Positions 20,540 to 33,295 of a stretch of 64,000 nt of DNA are shown one piece after another (position 1 is the first letter of the stretch; the number at the start of each line of letters is the position of its first letter). Position numbers and translations under genes: made by a program. The stretch lies in the NCBI GenBank assembly GCA_022496805.1, contig CM040085.1, positions 44,421,811 to 44,485,810 on the forward strand. The letters are read 5' to 3'. The notes beneath the pieces are model-generated. The model saw only the letters and a program-made list of their open reading frames with translations. It had not been told where the DNA came from and made no database searches. The DNA is from Pohlia nutans. Its lineage: Eukaryota > Streptophyta > Bryopsida > Bryales > Mniaceae.

Positions 20540-20650
20540 AATTAAATTAAATTAAAAAAATTGCAGTCTAACATAGCAGACCGTTTGGCCTCTGCCACAT
20601 CAGACTGCAATTTATTTTTATTTAAAAAAAAATTAATTTTAATTTTTGGA
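20540..20650. repeat. AT-flanked imperfect hairpin
   Basis: TTGCAGTCTAACATAGCAGA faces TCTGCCACATCAGACTGCAA with a loop of about 10 bases. A-rich and T-rich arms extend the fold. It could be a small foldback MITE; a small-RNA precursor is possible but unsupported. Confidence 0.5.
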
Positions 20651-22589
20651 TTGGTTGTTGTTAATTTACTGTTGATCAGCAGTTTGACAAAGAGAAGGGG
20701 CCTTTTGAAGGCCCAAATTCTCTCCTAATGTGTATGTGCATTTGAAATCACCTTGCCCAAAAATTGTCAGTCTAGATTCTTATGAATCTTCCAACTCAAC
20801 AACAAAGCCTAGGGTCCATTTATGATACACCTTTTTTTTAGTTCTTTACTTATTCACCATACAATGTTCAAATAATGCAAGCCATGCTAATTTGCACATG
20901 AAAATTTTCAGTTGCCAATAGGACTCAATAAAAACAATTTAGGCTTGGTTATGATAATTATACTTAGGTGTTATTAGTGGTGATTACAAGTGTACATACT
21001 CATTTTCAAAGGCACAGGCATCATGTTCTTTCTTCATTCAAAAATGGTATTTTGAATCAAGGTAATTACTTCTAATTATCTTACCTATTCAATTTGTTTT
21101 CAATTAAAAAAAAGGCCTTTAATAGACCTCATACCCATAGTGTAACCTTTAAAGTTCTTTCAACCTATGAGATCAAGATTGCTTTAAAAACCTCTTCTAA
21201 ATTTTTTTGTTAATTTTTTGTTTTAATTGGTTTTTTGGTAAAACCAATTTTGGATGCCTTAATTTGATTAATTGGGTTTAAATATGTCCTCTTACAATTT
21301 AAAGTGAAACGTTCTATCAATTGCAAGATTAGAATGGTTGAATTTTCAAAACAAGATTTTTCAAATACAAAACAAAAGATGAAGTTTTCTCTTTTAAACA
21401 ACAAAAAAATAAAATTGAGTGTGTTTCACAAATGGAGTTTCTTCATAGTATATTGGCAAATCGAGTTAATTGTTGATTTTTTTAAATTATAAATTTAAAA
21501 AATTAAAATTTATCCTTTAAAAATCATTAAATAGGAGGAAATATGTAATGAAAAAAAAAACAAAAAAGAAAAAAAACAAATTGCGGGCTAAATTGCGAAT
21601 AGTTTTAACATGTATTAAATGGTGTGAATTCTACTTGCGATAATGTTGTTGTGGACTTTCTTTTTTTGAAAAAGTTGTGAAAATTGAAATAAAAAAACAA
21701 ACCTCGTATATTATTTTTCCTATGGGATGTCTTCACTACTTACAAAATAAAAATCTTCGTATTTTCACCCCACTAATAATTTTGGAGTAAATAAAAATAT
21801 TCTTTGTGTATATGGAATATTTTAGAAAAAGAAAATTTCTAATCCAATTAAAGATCTATTTGTATATAGGTGATGGTTTCTTGATATGCCAAATATTTAT
21901 TGCCTTTGGGAAATAATAAAAACTATGCAACCTAAAACCACCTCTTTTGCAACCTCTACATGATTGGCTAAAAGAGTTCTAGATATTCCAAATTGTAGTG
22001 TTCTTCTGTACTTGATCAACACCATAGTGTGTTTTAATATATTAGAGATAAAACCATGTTGTGGTAAAAAAATTATAATTGCAAATATTTTAATTCAGAT
22101 AAGCTACCAACCATGCAACAGTTAAAAATTTTATTTTACTAATTTGTTATTTTAATGTGAGCATAATAGAAAGTAAAATTAATAAATTGTGATAGTAATT
22201 TTGAGGTCTTTGTCCAACTTCACTCAACTTTGACTATCTAGTAAAATTGAACAAATTTTTGTCCTAGTAAAGTCCACATGTAACCGTAAATTTTTTGTCC
22301 TAGTAAAGTCCACAAAGCAAAAAAGAACAGCTAGTCAAATGAGGGGACACTGTAGAGGAAAAGTTATGTTGTAGTGACTAGTGACAATTGATGTATGACA
22401 CAAAATCATGATAAATCCATAAAACTCTTGACATTTTCTATTGAATTTTTATAAAGGAGTTGAAATTTTAAAAAACACTATATAGGAATTTTTAAATTTA
22501 GTTTTAACTAAAATTATAAAACATCTTCTTTAATTTTTATTTATTTAAACAAAAACAAAACAACATACTTTACTTCTTTTTTTGTGTAA
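20651..22589. other. Very AT-rich gene-free DNA
   Basis: No open frame above about 70 codons. A 38-bp direct duplication (TTTTTGTCCTAGTAAAGTCC twice) lies at 22253-22311. Confidence 0.5.
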
Positions 22590-23550
22590 TTTTTTTGTAC
22601 TTCAATCAATCTTACAAATACATAAATGATAAAAATTACTATTCTTTACAACCAAGTTTTAGATTTAACCCTTGAAGGAAATTGGAGCCCTTTATGGAAT
22701 TATGGCTATGTATGTTGCTTGTGTTTTTGCCATTTGTATTCTCCTCAATAGTTGACTTCACCATTGTATTTGAGTACACATTCTACTATAGCATAAAATA
22801 CATATGAATATAGTTCCTTATTTCAGTATATGACATATATTTTGTAAGAAGATATACTATTTATACAAATATGGTGCCTATTGGAGTTCCAAAGGCTAAG
22901 TCTCTTACTTCAATTAATCTTGTAATGATAATACAATATAGATGTTATAGTTGTATTTTTTTCACAACCTGACTATAGATTTAAATAATCCAGTTAAATT
23001 TTCCCATATATATATAGTAAGAGTATATTATTTTTCACATCTAAATCTTAAGTTTGAGTTATTTACTCTAATTGAGCTTGCAAAAAGATAGAAGATAAGA
23101 TTGTATTTCATTTTATGATTTTTTTTTAATTTTAGTTATTTACTTTAATTAATTTGCAAAAACATAGATGACAAGCTAATGTACCACTACTGACAACCAC
23201 ATTTCAAAATTGAATTACTTTACTTCAATCAATCTTCTAGATGCACAAAATGGTGGCAAAAATGTTCTACTGAGTTCTAAACTTGGCTTGCCTGATACCT
23301 ACTCAGTTAATCTTGCAAAAAACATATATGACAAGTTGTACTATACTACTAATTTCACAAGTAGGCTACAACCTTGATTGAGTTACTTACACCAATTAAT
23401 CTTACAAGACACATAGATAACAAAAATGTGCTATTTTTCACGACCAAACTCTAAATTTGATTTACCTACACTAATTAACCTTGCAAAGAGCTAAACAAAA
23501 AAATTTGAACATCGTCCTATTCTTCACAACTTCAATTTTCAGTTCATTTA
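22590..23550 (+). repeat. Degenerate tandem array, period about 80 bp
   Basis: Units begin with variants of TTAATCTTGCAAA, continue with ACATAGATGACAAG and TTCACAACCAAAC and end with TTGAGTTACTTAC. Starts at about 22607, 22912, 23067, 23143, 23223, 23304, 23390 and 23469 give spacings of 76-86 bp in the well-kept part. A single further unit lies at 25047-25085. Confidence 0.7.
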
Positions 23551-25045
23551 GTATGGTTCACACAAACTAGATTTATTGTTATACTATTTAAGATGATGTG
23601 TTGTAGTAGAAAGCTAGCAATTGTTGCAATATCTCCAGATTCTTACTACAATTTCCATTGGTTTCATCAATTTAAAGACAATTAAGAAACAACCCTAAAA
23701 TTTTGAGATTATGATTTGAAAACAATGAGTCGAAAACACACATTTTATCACACATAGCAAATTACAAAAATCAATAAAAAGAATGACTTCATTGACTTGT
23801 AGTATTGTAATCGAAATTAAAATCACTTCACTTTACTAATATATGTGTAATTTTTTTTGAGTTGACATTAACTCCATTTTTATATAAATTGATCCTAAAT
23901 TTATCCTACTAACAACTTTTCTATTTGTATTTTTTTCGCTAAACTAACCTTTCTTATTGTAAAGAAATTGTAATTTTTAAGTGTAAAAATGTCCCTCCCC
24001 TTGTTTGCACGCACTATTTTAGAAAAAAGATATTGTGCATGGAGGGTAGGGTTGAAAATTTTTAATTTTTTTAAAACTAAATTATTTGTAAGAGATCATT
24101 TTTTTCAATTTTTTTTTGTATGGCGAAAAGAAGAATCTTAAAACATATTTTCACATATTTCATTAAATTTTGAACTTTATTTTTTTCAAAAATAATCAAA
24201 TGATATTCAACACAATATATATGTCAACTCTAGCTTCCACCTATGGTTGAGAACTCCAACACTAAATAGAATGAAGAGTGTAGGCTCACCATTCAAGTGT
24301 ACCTATGTCAACTACTATACCCAGCCGTTAGGGTCCCTTGAGTCTAAATCCCCCATGTCTTAAATGTTGGCACTATTCATCCGGTCCTCCCTTTCTTTGG
24401 AATTTTCATTTTGGACACCTTAAGGGCTTTTTTTGGCAATTTTTTTGCAAATTTGGTGCCTGCTGTTACAAATTATCCTAAAGGCCATATTTGTTATATT
24501 GAGACTTTCTCAGTCTCATTTTTATCCTCGACTCAAAAATAAACCGTTTTATCTCTTTACTAGTATTTTTTTATAAATAGGTAACAACACCAACTTTTAG
24601 GATTTCATTGTAGAATCATTCACTATTTGAACATTATTATTTTTTGGTTTCAATTAATATTTTTAAAATTAATTTTTGAATAACTAGCATTCCGTCTCAA
24701 AATCTGCGAAAAGCCTCAATATAACAAATATAGCCTTCCTGAAGGGATCTACTTAGAAATAAAAATCCATAGGAGGGGGTTAATTTTTTAGTTGAGCCCC
24801 TCACTGGTCCAAAATAGGGAGCAATTTTGTCCTCTTGCGTTTAAAAAGAGGGGATTTAGCGGAGGATTTAGAGTCGGGGCATTAGGGTCGGCCGCAAAAA
24901 TAATTATAAAAAGAGACCAAATTTTTAGAAAATTATTTAAAAAAAATCTATTTTCTATTGTGAAAAAGAGAATCTTAGAAAATATTCATATCATTTTGGC
25001 AAAAAAAATTAAATATTAGGTATGAGCTGCGGATCCGACGGCTGA
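23551..25045. other. AT-rich gene-free DNA
   Basis: No gene, RNA or element end recognised. GGAGGGGGTTAA at 24773-24782 resembles a TTAA-element right end but has no partner. Confidence 0.45.
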
Positions 25046-25341
25046 ATATGGTAATCTTGCAAATACATAGATGGCAAGATAGAGCACGCAAGGCCGCGCG
25101 CTCACGTCGACTTCACCAAGCAAGCAAGCAAACAAACAAACAAGCAGACAGCTTCCTCGATCGGCTCTCCAGAGTAATTTCGGTTGAACATCGCCGTCGC
25201 CATTGCGTGCCAACACAGCGAGCCTTTGCATTCAGATCCACAACGCATCTAGCTAGCTAGCTAGAGCTCTTTGCAATTGTTTTCGCTTCAGTTTCTTGCA
25301 TTAATTGATTGTACATTATAAATCTTTTTCATCACAGACTG

Positions 25342-25349
25342 TATATATA
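25342..25349 (+). promoter_or_regulatory. TATA box, probably of the SAUR gene
   Basis: TATATATA about 430 bp before the SAUR ATG, after a (CAAG/CAAA)n tract at 25117-25143 and a run of CTAG repeats at about 25248-25263. If used, the leader is about 400 nt. No perfect TGTCTC auxin element was seen near it. Confidence 0.4.
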
Positions 25350-25777
25350 GAATTCGATATATCGCAGGAGCAACACGCGCGCACCCTGGATCACCGGAGC
25401 TCCAGACTTCTGGAACCAGCAAGCCTTCCTAGTTTTCAGTCCATCATGCAGGCACAAGACCATGTAATTAGTTTCAGTACCACACAGTTTGTGTAACCAG
25501 AAAGTCTCTGAGCGCTAGCGTCTGAGCTTCCAGACTTTGGGTGCCAATTTAATGAGTTTATGTCTGTGAGAATACTGTCTGAGTTTCTCTTACTCTTTGT
25601 GAGTACAATATGCAGCATAGGTTGAGATCGATCCAACTTAACACTGTTTCGTGTTGGAATGCATTCATGGGCTCGTGTGTACGTGTTTCTATGAGGGTAT
25701 TGCAGAACATGTAGGTTGGAAATCACAAGTAAGTTCGAGAGATTGAGCTAGTGTTCGAGTTCATTTCCTGACCGACG

Positions 25778-26182
25778 ATGGTGACGACAACATCGAAGAA
25801 ACTGAACCAGTTTTTGAAGAAGCTGTTGCACATGTCACGCGACGAGGGTTTCGGCAGCTTCTCCGAGCGTTCCAGTGCGCACCGTGTCGATACGTGTGGG
25901 CCGTGCTTGGCCAAAGATGTGCCTGCAGGCTGTCTGCCGGTGTACGTGGGGCAGGAGCGGAGGCGCTTCGTCATCCCCACCACGCACCTCAGCAACAGCA
26001 TCTTCCGAGCGCTCCTCGCCAAGTCGGAAGAAGAGTACGGGCTACGATGTGACGGCGGGCTGCGAATTGCGTGCGCGCCGGATGTGTTCGAGCATTTCTT
26101 GTGGTGGTTGGAAGGCGACGGCTCGCACTACAACTACTCCGAAGAAATCATCAAGCACTCTTGCTCTGGTCGCTTCGGTTAG
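25778..26182 (+). CDS. SAUR-family protein (small auxin-up RNA type)
   Basis: Intronless frame of 134 residues, typical for SAUR genes. The conserved core spans about residues 46-112: DVPAGCLPVYVGQERRRFVIP, then LSNSIFRALL, then SEEEYG and a hydrophobic VFEHFLWWLE. A basic amphipathic N-terminus (KKLNQFLKKLL) precedes it, also usual. Family members bind PP2C.D phosphatases and promote cell expansion through plasma-membrane H+-ATPase; that role is transferred by family. The chosen ATG (25778) gives the normal N-terminus. No neighbouring SAUR copy is visible, although these genes often cluster. Confidence 0.93.
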   Translation: MVTTTSKKLNQFLKKLLHMSRDEGFGSFSERSSAHRVDTCGPCLAKDVPAGCLPVYVGQERRRFVIPTTHLSNSIFRALLAKSEEEYGLRCDGGLRIACAPDVFEHFLWWLEGDGSHYNYSEEIIKHSCSGRFG

Positions 26183-26374
26183 CTCTGCAGGATCGATCGA
26201 TCCGTCACTACTTTGGTAGGAGAGGAACATGAATAGCTAGGAAAGCATTTTGACAAGAGCGAGTTGTCCGGAGCTTCTTCTGTGGTATATCAGTAGGTTG
26301 GCGTTTCTCCTAGCTCCTTGAATTCTTGGTTGGGATATATCGAAGGATATATAGAGCAGTCAAAGAATCGATGG

Positions 26375-26832
26375 GATTATTAGGACACTAACTAAAGATA
26401 CATTTTGACGTGCAAGGAACGAGAGCTTATACACAGCGAGCTCGATATAACTATCGCTTCTTTTGTACAGTACTAATATTTCAGTTGCTTAGTTTCCATT
26501 ATTCTTTTTCTGAAGAGTAGTTGAGATCGAGGAATGGGAACAACAGGACACTCACTTCAAGGTTATATCATGTGGAGTGGCACAGGAGCTCGACTGATTG
26601 CTTATTCTGTAATATATGATCAGCTGCTTGGCTTTTAATCTTTCTTGCTTATATATGCGGGAGTTTCTCTTTTTTTCTGAAGGTTGTTGAGAGGATAGTG
26701 TTGTTGTTCATGAGAAAATGGGAGCACTAGAACACTAAGATGCATTTAGGGACAAGAGCTTATACCCGAGCTCGATGGATTGCTTATTCTGTTATTAGAA
26801 TATCAGCTGCTTGGCTTTAATTTATCCTGCAG
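26375..26832 (+). repeat. Three diverged tandem units downstream of SAUR
   Basis: Units at about 26375-26490, 26510-26649 and 26690-26832. Shared blocks include AGGACACT or AGAACACT, GAGAGCTTATAC, GAGCTCGA, ATTGCTTATTCTG and ATCAGCTGCTTGGCTTT. They lie within 200-650 bp of the stop codon. Confidence 0.65.
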
Positions 26833-28192
26833 GAATTCATTCTAAAATATACATCATGTGCTGCAGTTTACAGGACCAGTTGATCTCACACCGATTCTCA
26901 ACTCTTGCATGCTGAGTGCGCGGTCATAGCCGTAGCCAGCACGTTGTGCCCTCAGATTATAGATGGCGGGTTGGTTTAAATATTGAAGAGTATCTCCAGG
27001 CATTTTTGGGGCTCCTTTGAAATTAAGTTAGGCAGTTGGCAAGCACAAACAATTAATTTCGCCGATAATATTTATATTACTCCCACCATGTAAATAAATG
27101 TACTTGCATCCTTGTCACAAGACGACTTGAGTGCAAAAGACTAATTCGATCAGTGTACTGATATATCGTCCCTTACTACTGATACGATCATGCAATAACA
27201 GGTCTCTAATTAAATGAGCAAAGGCACCAGGCCATCACTGAGGAGGTACGAATGCTCACACGAAGGTTCTGGTGTCTTTATTAGATCTTGGAAATTGACA
27301 ATAATTGTCGGATTCTTGTCTTGATAGTCGACTGGGACCGAGCTATCGATCTAGAGAGTGACCAGGCATCAAATTTACGTGTAGCAAGGCCTGTGAAGAA
27401 TAAGTATAGATCTTATGATCTAGCGTATATATAAAGCTTAACTTATGTTCCAGGCATTGTGATTTTAAGCTTTGGAACAGTACAGACTACTACATGGCCG
27501 GAGCTGGCACGGCAGTGAGGACAACTGAATACGGTCATCTCCTCCTGTTAGTGAGAATGAGACTTCTGAAATGTTTGATGGTACGAAGATTGGGAAGCTA
27601 TCCAGATGGTGTAATTAACGCTGAGTGCCTAGTCTTTCCATTTTTCTGCAGGTCAAGGTTCACTCGACTGCCTGTTTACTTTAGAGGGATTGAAGGTAAT
27701 GAACTAAATAAGAATGCTGTAGAAAGTTTGGAGAGCATTATTGGACGTATATAATGCCAAGTCATTCATTCTAGGCAATTAAGAATGTACTTTTTCGCTC
27801 CACCTCGTTCAGGACTTTGATTGAAAACAAGGATTATGGGTAATAATCTCCTTCTGTCTAATGAATGTGAGAGTGATCTATGGTTACTTGGCATTGTAAG
27901 CTTCTGAAAGCCTTCAACTAATTGTCTACATTATCAATGTACAGAGATTTTTCAGCAAAGTTGAATGTCTGGACATCAATAGCTAGATTTAGTAATATGG
28001 TGTAAGAGTATCACAAAAATAATAAAATGCTATGGCACGCTTCTTTCTTCAGCCAATGCAATGTAATGAATGATATGACCACAATTGTGCATATTCAAAC
28101 ATGAGCCTTTTGCATATTCGGATATACTGATACTTGGCTGAGTGTGGCCGGATGAGTTGTGACCACCCGGAAAGGACAGTTACGTTACAAGT
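26833..28192. other. Intergenic with one unassigned open frame
   Basis: An 86-codon plus-strand frame at 27494-27754 starts MAGAGTAVRTTEYG and shows no known domain. It may be chance. Nothing else is recognised. Confidence 0.35.
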
Positions 28193-28434
28193 TTAACTCT
28201 TAAAGGACATATGCTTTCCTGATATCACACCCAAAATCTCTTTTAAACTCCATTTTAAGCATGGTTATGTTTTTAATTTACTTTGTCTCTATTCTAAAGA
28301 AGTATAGATCTCTTTAAGGTACTCGGTTTGGCATTCTAAAAACCCCATTTGGTGCAATGGAGTAGAAGTTATGAGCAAGATTCTCCCAAAATAAAACCAA
28401 GACCGTGGGGCTTGCATTGTCCTTTAAGGGTTAA
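28193..28434. mobile_element. Short TTAA element J (242 bp)
   Basis: TTAACTCTTAAAGGACA at the left pairs with the complement of TTAACCCTTAAAGGACA at the right: a 17-bp inverted repeat with one mismatch that includes TTAA. There is no coding capacity. Confidence 0.7.
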
Positions 28435-30189
28435 TAAGATCTTGGCGATAAGCGGTGTAGGCGGTCCCATTTATATATTTTCATCTGAGTCACCATTGAA
28501 TTGACTCCCTGTGAAGAAAAGTTGATGCCTGTACCACAAGTGTGGCTGAACCCACCTGCCAAGTCCTTTGACATGATACTGACACTTGTCTTTTGCCCTG
28601 TTTCTCCAAAATAATCATTTCTGGTACACACAAACGTCTTGAACACTGGAATTTTTACGTATAATTATATTATTTATAAAAAGAAAAATTGACTACTTAT
28701 TGGGAATCAATAACAATGGCATACAGCAGGACCCCAAACAGCAGGAGTGCAGGACCCTCGTTTGTGAAATCCTTTTATCGTCACACTGCTAACATGTTTC
28801 ATGACAGCAAAAGCTCCACGTACGGACTCCCTACTGTTATGATGGGATCAAGTTTTTATTTATTTAGTGTGGGGCAGGTTGTCATGTCTGACACTTTTTG
28901 GGTTCCACGCAATGTGGAGGGAGAATTGAGCTTTAGTTACTGATCAGCCGGTTGAAATTCAGAACTGTTAAATCGAGTTCACAATCTTAAGAAAAAACTG
29001 ATCGTTTGAGGGGGAAATTTGATATGATTGTTAATACTAGGAAGTTCTTCAAGACAACATACATGCAGAGAATAGATATAATTTGAAGGAGGTATCTTAA
29101 TTTCTTGAAGTTTGTCAATATATGTGTACGGGAATTAATTAATGAAAACGTAGTAAGGGCAAGCAATCGTGACAGATAAGGGTGATGGAGACAAGCAGCC
29201 AGCTTCCAATGAAAGCTTCAGGCATGTACGTGCATTGAATCACCTGATTTTTCCAGGATTTGTCGGACCCTCTTTCACATGCAACTCTGCCACTTTTGAT
29301 GGAACGGCAGCGGGTGGCATAATTATGCAGATGGACCACCGGCTGCATGCATGGAATCCGGCCTCATTGCAAAAAACGAATACGGACCATAATATTCGTT
29401 ATTATTATGAAGACCTGCAGTGACCCGTAGTAAGACTTATTATGATCAATACAGACAGACAGATGCACACACAGCAGTGCTTTAATTAATATATATATCT
29501 CTCAGCTCATACGTAATCCAGCCTAGAAAGTGGATCAAAGTTGTTGTTGAACAGTGACCGTTTGAAAATCCCCACAACGTCAACCTTATAAATATATAAA
29601 AGTACGCCAAACTGGCCTCCCGCACTCTTTCTGCTTGCGTGTCCCACGCTATTTCTTCTCACTAATTACCATTAGCAAGGACACAAGCTAGGCACCTTTG
29701 AGTTTTCATTCTGTACCCAAGAAGTAGACAAATTTGGAAACCTAGTTTTACATCATGTGCCCAGAGGAAAGATATTAAGGCAACCTGGATACTGTAGACC
29801 ATACTAACTAACGATCTTGGTGTAATACATAGGGCACAAAATCACAAATAGGGTTGATTAATTTTACCTTACCTGGAGTGCAGGAGTTTAGGGAAGCGGG
29901 CCCAGTGTGAAAAGGGATTCGAGTGCGTCCGGACAGTACCGTCCTTGGCGTTGTCCCAGCGCGCCAGGCCGGGCCGGGCATGGGGCCGGGTTGGTCCTTG
30001 CGCACGGAAAGGACGTACGGAAAGGACGTTGGGTGAGGGAGCTGGCAGCTGGTACTTGTCTCATCATTTCATCCTTGACTCCTTCAGCCATTAATCATTC
30101 ATCCACTCATCAGTTCGCTTTATGAACTTCACCTACTACAGCAAGGGTTTTTTTGTTTCGTTTTGTTTTTTTTTCTCCTTTTGCCATAC
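28435..30189. other. Intergenic with unassigned open frames and a GC-rich patch
   Basis: Two 84-codon plus frames (28689-28943; 29169-29423) have no recognised domain; the first contains YGLPTVMMGSSFYLFSVG, which might be a membrane segment. A promoter-like TTATAAATATATAAAAG at 29586-29602 is followed by a pyrimidine-rich stretch. A GC-rich island lies at 29890-30040. No gene could be built from them. Confidence 0.35.
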
Positions 30190-30371
30190 AACCCACAGGA
30201 GGTTCGCTCAGAGAGAGAGGAGGAACTTTGGTTCAAAGGGCCAACATGAATGAAGGGTTTGTTGGGGGAAGACAATGTTGTCAGCTTGGTCACTAGGACT
30301 AAGGGGGTGCTCGCTACCCTTGATGCCTTCTTTTGAAGGTAAACCCTATTATCACAAAGAGGTTCACTCAT
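30190..30371 (-). mobile_element. SINE-like copy
   Basis: Homologous to 35845-35985 (opposite strand) and to part of 33040-33295. Shared blocks are GGGCCAACATGAATGAAG / CTTCATTCACACTGGCCC and CTACCCTTGATGCCTTCTTT / CCTTAACGCCTTCTTT. Confidence 0.6.
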
Positions 30372-31394
30372 ATTCTAATATGTTGGAGGGAGTGTTAGTA
30401 GGTAAGTTATATCGCCCAAAAAAGAAATCCTATGGTACCATAGTAAAATAGAGAAATACGGCAATTTCGACCTTTTTTTGAGGTCCACTTGTATTAACCC
30501 TTTAGTGACAGAGGTCTCATAGTGATCACGAAAGTGTCTGAAATGCACATACTTGAAAATTCATGATGATATCCGGAATATTTTTTACTTGGTGGTCACA
30601 ATGATTTCTTGAGTAAAAGTCTTGGAATCTCCAATCATGAATTATAATCATTCATACATGGTCCTTTTCTAATGCTATAGTGGAATAGAGAAAAAGAATT
30701 CCCAAAAAGAAAGTTGTATTTGCCATTTGGAATGAACTAGCTAGTAATGAAAATATAATGTATGCAGATACTGTTGGAAAGATTGGCATGCGTGATCATT
30801 AAAGAGTAGCAAAAGAGTAAAGGTGGAAAAGAACACTTTGAGAATATGAATGTTTTTTCTTGTGTTTTGCAAAAGTTCTCTTGTAGATGTGAGCAAAAGC
30901 CAAAAGTGAAGTGAATAATTCAGTATTGTTTTGAATTAGCAAATTCAATGTTGGGTGTGAATTTGTGGAATCAAAAATGATAAAGATTTGTATATGGAAT
31001 TCAAGAGGACGTTCAACATGGTATTCCCACTACAATATGCAACAAATTCATATCACCAAAGTCTTGGTTTAAAGGTGTTGCATTTTACCATTGAATTCAA
31101 AAATTCATTACCGCAATATAATCCCATTATGTTCTATCTGAAGAAATGTGTTTGAAGAACAATTTGCCAACAAAATGTTTCCATTCTTTCATGAGTAGTG
31201 ATAATATTCAATCACTATTCAATTTCAACAATGCTTTTATTCTTTCCAATAATTTCTTTTCAACAATGTCACTTTTCACTCAAAGATGTCATTCTTCTTC
31301 TAAATAGTGACCCTTTTCCATTTAAAGAATGCTACCATGATTACATGGCATAAATTGTGAGATTTTGTCCTTATGTGCAATTTAACACTAAATA
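30372..31394. other. Intergenic with an orphan TTAA terminus
   Basis: TTAACCCTTTAGTGACAGAGG begins at 30494 and looks like a left end of an A- or F-type element. I found no right end or internal match. The rest is AT-rich with no gene. Confidence 0.45.
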
Positions 31395-31510
31395 GATAAG
31401 AACTTCGGTTCTCTTTTGAGGCCAGCGTGAATGAAGTGTCTGTTTGTCATGACAATGAACCAGTGTCCACTGACAAAGGGCCATTGGTGAAAGACTACTC
31501 TTCCCTTCAA
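31395..31510 (-). mobile_element. SINE tail fragment
   Basis: AGAACTTCGGTTCTC, GAGGCCAGCGTGAATGAAG and TGTCTGTTTGTC match the fragments at 6628 and 20258, the latter reversed. The element runs right to left, with its tail at 31395. Confidence 0.6.
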
Positions 31511-33039
31511 TTTGGCACTACTATTCACATGAACTTGTTCTAATGATGGTAACTTAGTAGTACTAACGGACCCAAAGCTCTCATATTCTCTAGCGAGGAA
31601 AGCCATGTGAAAATTTGAAATATTGTTGTCTTACTTGAGAATTTTTATATATCATTTGTATACAATATATTCTTCTTAAATATATAAAAGATTTAATTGA
31701 AACTCTCGGTTGAAACTTTGTCATAGTCTATGAAGAAAAATCCTCTTGAAGATTATATAGTTGAAATTTGGACTCATATCGTAGTCTTTACAAAAACACC
31801 AGCCAAAAGATCAAAAGATTCCAAGAATATATATGTGTTTTAAAAGTGTGCTTGGATTTGGAATGTTAAAATTTTGTTTATTTAAGGCTACAACATTTAA
31901 CATTCTTGAAGGCCAAATAAAGATCAAGGCATTGTAGAGGGAGTATTCTTCCTTTGAGATTTTTTAGGCTGATCACCCCCAATATTCCCGTCCCTCTAAA
32001 TATGTAGTCCAAAAAAATACGGGACCAAGCCCGCCCATACAGCCTAGGTACCAACCTGATCCCACTCTGCCATAATTTTGAGCCTTGAGCTATTTCAACA
32101 TATGCCCATCTTCCTAACATATTCTCAATTGGGGTTTTTAGAAATTTATGTTTTCATTCCTGTTTTCATTCCTTTTTCAAGTTACATGGTTTACTAATAA
32201 AAAAAATTCTTACAAAATCAAGCCCCTCGGGCTTGCCATATCTCATGTTATACTGGCATAAGGGCAAATTTGACACTATTTTGAAATTTTGAAATTTTGA
32301 AATTTGATTTTACACATGGCTATTGATTTCAACAAGGTACAATTTCAACAAAAAAAAAGGTGTTGAAATTGTTGTGATACATAACACTCTACATTCCATC
32401 TATCACACACCCTCAAAGCTAAAGCAAATATTCAAAATCTCTCTAGTATCCGCTTATCACAAACATGTATCACCTCTAAAGATTTAAATTGGCTTTCAGT
32501 CAAATTTTGATAGCTTTAGCTAAAGAATGTTATGTGCTACGGTTAGTATGAATCTATGATATCCTTGTACCATTGATCAATCTCCACTAGTAAAAAAAAG
32601 GGGTAATTGGAGCACCAAGTTTTAGTACCTAAACCGTGATGCTTGAAATCCATTTGGGCACGAATGAAAGCTTGTACCTAAGTAGGCTTGTGGCACCATG
32701 CTCTTACACCTTTGTACTACTGTTCCTCAATGTGAATGGTAAATTTGTATACTCATATGCTTCGGTAGTTGGGTTTGGATTACAACATTTTGCAACCGCT
32801 TGTGTGCAAATTTTGGCGTTAGAGAACTCTTTGCTTGTGTTCTAAGGACTTTGCAACAGTGATGCATGTTCCACTCCCGGGATTGTGCGCAAACTTTGGA
32901 TTAATTGTCTTACCCTTCTGAGAAGATCATTCTTAATGAGGAGTGCATACTAGGAACTACATTATAAACGAATCATACAATTTCACATTGACATCAACAG
33001 AGAAAGAGAAATGCGGGCTATGGTCTGCAAGGAATTAAG
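31511..33039. other. AT-rich gene-free DNA
   Basis: Only short open frames (69 codons at 32636, 80 at 31878 on the minus strand) with no domain. No RNA gene is seen. Confidence 0.5.
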
Positions 33040-33295
33040 CGTTCATTGGAGGATAGTGATACTAGGTACGCCACCAGGACCTACATAGTGCATATTATCC
33101 TTAACGCCTTCTTTCAAAGGTGGACCCTATCTACCTATCCTACGATTAAGTACCGATATACTCTCCCCTACAGTCATGAGATATACACCATGATTGAATG
33201 GACCATGGTGGTAAAGCCACCAGGCGGCATTATGATTCGAACCCCGGTCACCCTATTGGCATACCAGAGTCTGAACCAATGAACCAAACCCAGTT
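33040..33295 (-). mobile_element. tRNA-derived SINE with pol III promoter boxes
   Basis: On the minus strand the element opens with TTGGTTCATTGGTTCAGAC (A-box-like) and, about 40 bases on, GGGGTTCGAATC (B box; complement at 33234-33245), the spacing of a tRNA gene. The body continues with GGGTCCACCTTTGAAAGAAG, shared with 30190-30371. This copy supplies the head missing from the other fragments. Confidence 0.7.

Noticed and set aside
22675..22695. TTAACCCTTGAAGG as another element terminus
   Set aside because: Only a partial match, no partner or internal homology, and it lies inside the 80-bp tandem array.
33234..33289. A functional tRNA gene
   Set aside because: A and B boxes are present, but the flanking stems do not pair into a cloverleaf; better explained as a SINE head.
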